A DNA stretch of 64,000 nucleotides from Saccharina japonica (Eukaryota > Sar > Phaeophyceae > Laminariales > Laminariaceae), in contig MEHQ01002043.1 in the NCBI GenBank assembly GCA_008828725.1, positions 55,044 to 119,043 of the forward strand, in the 5' to 3' direction. The translations under genes were made by a program, and so were the position numbers. The notes beneath the pieces were generated by a model, which did not search any database, was not told the origin of the DNA, and worked only from the letters and a program-made list of their open reading frames with translations. Within the stretch, counting starts at the first letter, position 1. The number at the start of each line of letters is the position of its first letter. Shown here in pieces: positions 58,001-64,000 of the stretch.

Positions 58001-60529
58001 CGTAGATCATAATCTCGAGGCGCAGTCGCGGATAGCTGATTTTCGCACCGCCGCTGCGCTCGATAATTTTCCGACTTTCTTGGTTTTTGGGGGTCGGGGC
58101 CTTCCTTATGTACCAGGTACGCTTTTTCCTTTCGTCGTTTTCAGAACTTTTATTCCGGGTGTTTTTCTTATAGGTCCGTCCTCCTTTTGACTTTTTCCAA
58201 GATTTTGGGACGGATTTTTGGGGTGTTTGTTTATTGTTTCGTCCTGCCCACCTCCTTCCCGCTCAGCACCAGGGTTGTTCTGGGTAGTCGAGCTACTCAT
58301 TTTTTGTGACACAGGATCGTAGGTTTTAGAAATTTTGTTTTTGTTTTCGTTCGTCCTCCTGATCCCCCCCGCTCGGAGCCGGTGGGGATCTGGGTAACTT
58401 GGCTACTCCTACTGGGACACAGGACTGTGTGACTCGGTCTGTTTTCTTTTTTGGCAATCCAACTTCGCCCCCCCCCCCTCCCCTATAAATGTTTTATATA
58501 TGTATATGTATAGGTTGGGTTGGCGTCGGTTGGCAACGACGCTGTAAAACACGCCTCTCACTGCGTGAGCTCGACAACCAGGGTACCGTTTTTTGTTTTT
58601 TGGCGGTCACCCACGCTGGCGGTCTTGTTAGATCATTTGTTCGGGGTTGAGAACCTCATCTCCGCACAAGGGGAATGATCGTATGGCGTAGTGTGTATAT
58701 GGTAAGGCATCCACGAGGCAGATACATAGTGATACCCATTGCTGTCTCTGGAAGTGGTCACACCAGAAATTAAATCAACTCATTGGAGGCTGTCGTCCAT
58801 ATGCAAATCCGCCTCAGAGGCGGTTCTTAGCAGGATGCAGCTCACCCTCCATGCGACTCGCCCAATACCTCACGGCGCTTCGCGCTTGGTGCAAGCAATG
58901 CCTGCCTGGTTGGTGAAAACCCAACGTGCTCCGTCCCGGTATTGTAGGGATGCGAGGGTCTATGGTCATACGACTACGGCCGTGCACGGTATGAGTACAC
59001 CCCCCCCCTCGCTAAGGCTGTGGCGCTAGTTCGTCTTTTTCGTGTTTGCGTCAAAACATTCTCGCTCCGCCCCCCCCCCTTGCTGGAGATGAATCAACGT
59101 TTTAATTTCTCCTGGTGGGTAGACATCTTTCCTTTGCCTTTTCTTTGTGTTTCTTCTTGGCTTCGTTGCATTGCGCTGTTCAGAGATAGGTGTAGGTGGG
59201 GTTTTTGACGAGCCGCATCTTCGACGCATGCTCTATTAATAGTTCGTGGAACCGGGCTGCCACGATTTTCCCAAATGTTTGCATATACGGCTCATCAGAG
59301 TGGGCTGGTGTTATGTTATTGTCTAGAAATACCTGGAAATGCCGGTATTTTCCTAAGTGCAGATATTGTGAACTTATTATATGTATGCTCCCTGGCAGGC
59401 GTACCCCAGGTGGAAAAACGGGGTACGGACAGGTGGGGATGTTGTAGTCCCTACCTGGCAGTCTCCCATCGTACTGAAAGGGGTGCGCAACTGATCTTCT
59501 GCTATTAATGGACGTGAGTAACAACGCGAACCTGCTCCATACGTATACTAGGTAAACCTGGCGAGGGAAACTAAATGTCCCGCATTGCATCACCTTACAC
59601 TCCCACGCGCATACAACTCATTCGAACTCTGAGAGAGCCGAATTTGCTTTTCTAGAGGGGGAAGACCACATTTTATTTTGCACGGGTCAGATCATCTCTG
59701 CTGACCACACCACACGCCGAGTACGAGCGCGTAGCGATGTTCGATGTTGCTCATCTGGCAGTGGAGCAATCTGCATGTATGTGGCGGTATACCAGGTAGA
59801 CACATCAATCAAGGTGTCGCTCTTACGTTATGCATTGCGCAGCGGAGCGCCGGCGAGGGTTTGTTATTGTCAACATTATATGGGCGACTCAGATGACCAT
59901 GCTTTTTAACGTTTTGTGCCGTAGCAACAGGCCGACATCAACGGGAGGATTGCCTGGTGTCCTTGTTGTGTTGGTCCGGGGGGGCGACAAAGGGGCACCA
60001 GAGAAACATATCATACATCTGACGCTGCTACCCATCTCTGGCATAGCAGTACGAGTGTACCTCTGTACTCGTACCTATAATATGCGTAACTCGTACACCT
60101 GGTACAAGATACAAGATAGAGAGCCTGGTACCTGGTATAAAAATAACAACGCAATCTGATGCAGTACGTACAAACAACAACCTTTCTCGAGGAAACAAGG
60201 CATGAACGGAGTTTATATCCCGTGCGAGTAGTGTCTATGCGTCTATTCGGGGCCATGTAGAGGTGGAAGTGGTGCTCCCTGCGAATACTGTGCTTCAGGT
60301 TCGGGGCTGAGCCTATGAGAGATGAGGGACGTTGCAAGATTTCGCCGCGATCTGGATCTTCGTATAGTACGTATCAATGCCCGGGGATTCCCACAATATT
60401 TCCCTATGTCGCGTGCAAACTTCACTTGTTGGAAACCCTGGGCCCGCAACATGCAACGTTTTTGTGCCTACTCCTCTTGTATAGCCTCATAGCCCACCAC
60501 AGACCGGGACAGAGGTCTCACATGCTAGC
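58001..60529. other. Intergenic region before the unrecognised gene
   Basis: Contains the full poly-C-tailed repeat (58513) and otherwise unique sequence; a 137-codon minus frame at 59180-59593 shows no motif. The promoter of the 60530 gene should lie within the last few hundred bases. Confidence 0.6.
58513..59009 (+). repeat. Poly-C-tailed repeat, full-length
   Basis: Begins GGTTGGGTTGGCGTCGG, contains CGCCTCAGAGGCGG (short hairpin) and a conserved CTTCGCGCTTGGTGC block, and ends ATGAGTACACCCCCCCC. The same order is found at 386-889 (+) and 20189-20712 (-). Confidence 0.8.
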
Positions 60530-61198
60530 ATGGATCCTACAGGTCTTAGTGTCGCTCTCATAGGCCGAAACTCGAAGTGCAAAGCTTTGTTCCTGAAAGC
60601 AGCAGCCTCCTCGGAAAAAGCCATGTCCGACGCAACGACTCAAGCAGACGTATGGTGGATCCCCAGCTACATGCCAGGCCTAACAGAAGCCGACATCGTC
60701 CAGGCTCCAGTTCACGGGTTCTCCCCCTCCGGCGAGCGCCTCCTCCATGCACAGCTTAGACATGTCTCGGTGGCGGAGATCGTCGAAGAGGAGGCTAAAG
60801 AGGGTGGTGGTGGTGGTGGTGGCGGCTGCCATCCCCACCCCGCGCTGCTCTTGCTTGTGTCGGCTGACATGATGTTCCATAACGGCCGCCCCAGACCGGT
60901 CCCAGGCGCCGTGAACAGCGTCAAGGCGGCCGTGTCCCGAGCTCGGGAGCGTCTCGGCAGCAGCGAAGCCCCGATTGCCGTCGCTGTGAGTGTGGATGTC
61001 CAGGAGGAGGGCGGGAAGGGGCAGCAGCTTTCCTCGTCGTCGTCAACAGTGAAGGCTTTGGTCGGTTCGGTGAAGGATGAGATGGCCGCGCAGGGTGTTC
61101 CGGTCGTTGCCGTGAGCCCGAGGACGGAGCTTTGGTTGCGGGAGCAGGAGAGCGAGGGAGGCAGGGTGTCCTACCGACGGGGGGACTCCCAGTTTAAG
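60530..61198 (+). CDS. Unrecognised gene exon 1
   Basis: 669 nt, GC-rich, open across its full length, ending at GTGAGC. The open frame beyond the donor runs to 61267 and is taken to be intron. Confidence 0.65.
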
Positions 61199-63753
61199 GT
61201 GAGCGAATGTCACTTATTTATTTCCGCCTTCAAGTCCCCCACCTGGTATGGAATACCTCGTTTATGATCCTTAGTCTACGCAGTCTGCCATAGTTTTAAT
61301 AAGTGTGTGCAAAAATAATGTCGACGTTTGTTTGTGTCTGTGCTCCGTACGTATGTACGTACGTACGCTTGTCATGTTATGTGCACGTACTATTTTTAAT
61401 ACTGCAAGCAGATGCTCCGAGTACCTTGGAGTAAAGTAAGGAGTATTGGAGATAAAATACTTCAGGTACTTCGTGTACTCGGAGTATTTCGGGGTTCGAT
61501 ACTCCGGGATACTGCCTTACTCGGAGTATTTCGGGTATGAACACTCTCGATACTGCTTGTACTCGGAGTATTTCGGGGTCCGATACTGCGGGTACTCCTT
61601 GTACTCCGAGTATTTGGGGCTTCAGTACTGCTCATACTCCAAGTACTCCGAGTATTCAGGCCACCAGTACTCTAATACTCTCAAGTACTCGGAGTACGAA
61701 ATGTACTCGATACTCGGAGTATACTCGGAGTGTGAAGTACGTTAGGAGCATCTTTGCATCATTTTAAAGACTCGGCCGTCAATCCTCCCAGGTTCTGGGA
61801 GCATGTTTTTTTTTTTTTTTTTTTTTTGTCCATTTCATTCATTATCTTCGTACTTCCGTCTTTCTCCCTCCCTAGTCGTAACTCAGATCCGGGGTCACAA
61901 AGTGGGCTCCTCTCCCTCCTCCCCCACTACGGTTCTTGCCTTTTATTTTATCGCGAGAAGATTTCAGCACTTTCTTCCCTCGTCAACTCTCGTCGAATTT
62001 TGCTTACCCACGCTATAATATGCGCTCTCGACAGTCGGTGTCATTTGAGAATAAAAACCTCCATGGGGAGAATCGAACCCTCGACATCCGGCCCTACAGG
62101 CTTCGTGGCTACCAGTTAGACCACCGGGGCGACCGGCATGGTATATACATGTGACTGGCGTTAATAGCATTTCAAAATTCACACATGCTCCCATTACCTC
62201 GGAGCATAATTATAGTATTCTCGAGAAAAAAATACTTCAAGTACTTTGTATACTCGCAGTATTTCGGTGTCCAATACTCTCGATACTCGGAGTACTCCGA
62301 GTAATTTAGATGTTTTTACTCCGAGTACCGCTTGTACTCGAGTATAAGTACTGCTCATACTCCCAGTACTCGGAGTATTTGGGCCTTCAGTACTGCTCAT
62401 ACTGCTCATACTCCGAGTATTTAGGTCACCAGTACTCTAATACTCTCAGTACTCGGAGTACGAAAAATACTCGATACTCCGAGTATACTCGAATATGTGT
62501 ACTGATTGCACGCCGTGCGTCAACAACTACGGACAAAGTTCTTGTACGAGTAAGTGCGTAGACTTGAGTGCATAACACGGGTCTCTCGTAGAGCACACGA
62601 GTGGTATCATGCCATGACGAGTGATATCCTGTCAGGTATGCACCTGGTATCATACCTGTCTTTTCCTGGTAATGTATCACGTGTGTGTGATGTTTGTCGT
62701 CTGCGATGAGAACGGGACGCAATGAAGCACTTCGGCGCGAACCTCGTGCCCCTCAAAGCTCTCGATGGACCAGGGACTTGACCCAACAAGCTCCGCGATC
62801 GCTTCGTGTATACGCAGCTGGGATTAATCACGATATGTATGGGCGCTTCCACTCGCGTACAGCAGTACAGGCTCCACAGAACAACTGTACCTGGTACGTC
62901 GAACGGCGTTCATGTACCTGGTATACATGCACAGAATACTATCGGTACTGCCTGTACCGGTAGTTGGGTTGGGTTGGGTCGGGTCGGGTCGGATCAGGTC
63001 GGGTATACTGGTTCCATCACAAGGGAGCATTCTGTTGGTTTGACAACTGATTTGAAAAGCGCAACATCATATTGTGTACCAGTATTATCGTGGAAAGTGG
63101 AAACTTTAGTTTTTTTGTCCTGTTTTGCTAACATCGTCTCAATTGTTTCCCCTCGATGATGGCGTGGTGGATGACATCGCACTGCGCCTGCAAAATCCAC
63201 CCCACAGGTCCGGCCCGCTTTCGAGCAACTCATGAACAAGAGCGACATCGCGAGGGCACGCGCCGCGTTCGACGCTTGCGGCGGGACGGGGATAATCGCG
63301 GCCGTCTCGGCGGCAGTCGCTCTCAACCCTCCCGCCTTAATTTTCCCCGTGGCGGATTTCCTCACGCTGCAGAGCTCCGGGTGGAGCGGGGACGGCGCGC
63401 CCGCTGCCCCGCTGCGCACCTGCCGGCCGATGCCAGCGACTGCGAGCGCCCGCGACGTGTTCAATGTCGAGAAGGGAGAGGGGGTCCTGAACGGAGATCT
63501 GGTCAGCGCGGAGGTTGTCGCGGCCCCCGCAGGCTCGACGCCGCCGGCCAGCAGCCCCGCGTCGATCGAACTGGACGCGCCGATCGGAAAGGGTGCGTGG
63601 TTTCTGTGCATGGAAACGAACAGAAAGGCGGCGAAAATGTGGACGGCCGGGGTGGTAGCGGGGGGGGCACACGGGGGTAAAGGTGGCAAGCCCTTGGCGA
63701 GCGTTCAGTTTGGCGACCTCCGGAGCAAGGAGAGGCGGCGAGGAAGGTCCTGA
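60530..63753 (+). CDS. Unrecognised two-exon gene (404 aa)
   Basis: Exon 1 is 60530-61198 (223 codons, ATG in good context, A at -3 and G at +4) and exon 2 is 63208-63753 (181 codons plus TGA). Donor AAG|GTGAGC and acceptor CCCACAG|GT join in phase 0. The N-terminus MDPTGLSVALIGRNSKCKAL resembles a P-loop start but lacks a GKS/T. There is a run of eight Gly near residue 95. Later VPVVAVSPRTELWL recalls the end of a GTPase-like domain. Exon 2 has a small-residue, possibly amphipathic stretch (GTGIIAAVSAAVALNPPALI) and a basic C-terminus. I do not recognise the family. The 2-kb intron holds a SINE and two palindromic repeat blocks. A GTAAAG near 63676 could be an alternative donor. Confidence 0.65.
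61407..61750 (+). repeat. Palindrome-rich ACTCGGAGTA repeat, block 1
   Basis: Many copies of TACTCGGAGTAT and CTCCGAGTATT in both directions. A homologous block is at 62185-62500, with the SINE between them. Confidence 0.85.
61806..62137 (-). mobile_element. tRNA-derived SINE, full-length copy
   Basis: 22-nt poly-T tail, body, and a tRNA-like head starting GGTCGCCCCGGTGGTCTAAC with B box GGGTTCGATTCTCC on the minus strand. Inserted in the intron of the gene at 60530. Confidence 0.8.
62185..62500 (+). repeat. Palindrome-rich ACTCGGAGTA repeat, block 2
   Basis: Same opening (GCTCC...CCTCGGAG...AATACTTCA) and ending (AAATACTCGATACTCCGAG) as block 1, diverged. Confidence 0.85.
62960..63005 (+). 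repeat. Short GGGTC/GGGTT array
   Basis: Nine pentamers in the intron of the 60530 gene. Confidence 0.8.
63208..63753 (+). CDS. Unrecognised gene exon 2
   Basis: 546 nt from the acceptor CCCACAG to TGA. A competing frame (63156-63680) is Arg/Gly-rich and has no acceptor that fits exon 1, so it was left out. Confidence 0.6.
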   Translation, partial: VRPAFEQLMNKSDIARARAAFDACGGTGIIAAVSAAVALNPPALIFPVADFLTLQSSGWSGDGAPAAPLRTCRPMPATASARDVFNVEKGEGVLNGDLVSAEVVAAPAGSTPPASSPASIELDAPIGKGAWFLCMETNRKAAKMWTAGVVAGGAHGGKGGKPLASVQFGDLRSKERRRGRS

Positions 63754-64000
63754 TCTCCGGAGGCGATTATTTGTCAGCGACGTCAAGAAAGTACTCAAGG
63801 CACGATGTCGGAGCGGCGGTATCGTCGCGCAGTATGATGGAGCATTAAACGAGTACCGGTGCTCTAATTATAATAATAAGAAACTGGGGTACTGGCGCAG
63901 GCTAAATTGGTTGTTTTTGGGGGGGGAAATTGTGTTCCACGCTAAATTTAGTGTAACCGCTCCCAAAGTTCTTATGTTTCCTCGAATGTCTCAGGCAGAA

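Noticed and set aside
62060-62137. Functional tRNA gene on the minus strand
   Set aside because: Same SINE head; ends do not form an acceptor stem.

Overview
This window looks like nuclear DNA of a photosynthetic stramenopile, most probably a brown alga (Phaeophyceae, Ectocarpus/kelp-like). The main evidence is two fucoxanthin chlorophyll a/c light-harvesting (LHC) genes whose N-termini carry the bipartite plastid targeting signal with an ASA|F or ATA|F cleavage motif. Long GT-AG introns, dense microsatellites and a decayed Ty3/gypsy pol fragment also fit. Bacterial, viral or organellar origin is excluded by the spliced genes. Species cannot be named from the sequence alone.

Layout. (1) About 1.6-29.5 kb, minus strand: one very large gene for an EF-hand plus WD40-repeat protein (WDR49-like architecture). 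I pieced it together as 14 phase-consistent exons (1905 coding nt, 635 codons). It runs off the left edge, so its C-terminus is missing. Its introns are packed with dispersed repeats, minisatellites, a tRNA-derived SINE, an organelle-like tRNA segment and an orphan legumain (C13 protease) exon. (2) 31.8-35.6 kb: a second copy of the 5' end of that gene (exons 1-3 plus upstream DNA). (3) 37.9-43.8 kb, minus strand: a complete five-exon FCP/LHC gene (215 aa). (4) 43.76-44.10 kb: a 338-bp divergent promoter. (5) 44.1-52.9 kb, plus strand: a second LHC gene (271 aa) with two exons separated by an 8-kb intron that contains a 3.2-kb direct duplication. (6) 53-60.5 kb: intergenic DNA with a decayed gypsy element and a poly-C-tailed repeat. 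(7) 60.5-63.75 kb, plus strand: an unrecognised two-exon gene (404 aa).

The most unusual features are structural. Three near-identical direct duplications (4.6, 3.8 and 3.2 kb) share the layout copy / short unique spacer / copy. In two of them a single 'n' sits exactly at the end of the first copy, which points to retained haplotypes or contig-edge artefacts. One duplication would shift the reading frame of the WD40 gene if both copies were spliced in. I also describe several short repeat families: a family ending in poly-C, a TTAA-flanked piggyBac-like MITE, a TA-flanked palindromic MITE with an empty-site paralog nearby, a tRNA-headed SINE with an A-tail, and two long hairpins inside FCP introns. 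All exon calls come from reading splice sites and phase by eye; no alignment or transcript was available.
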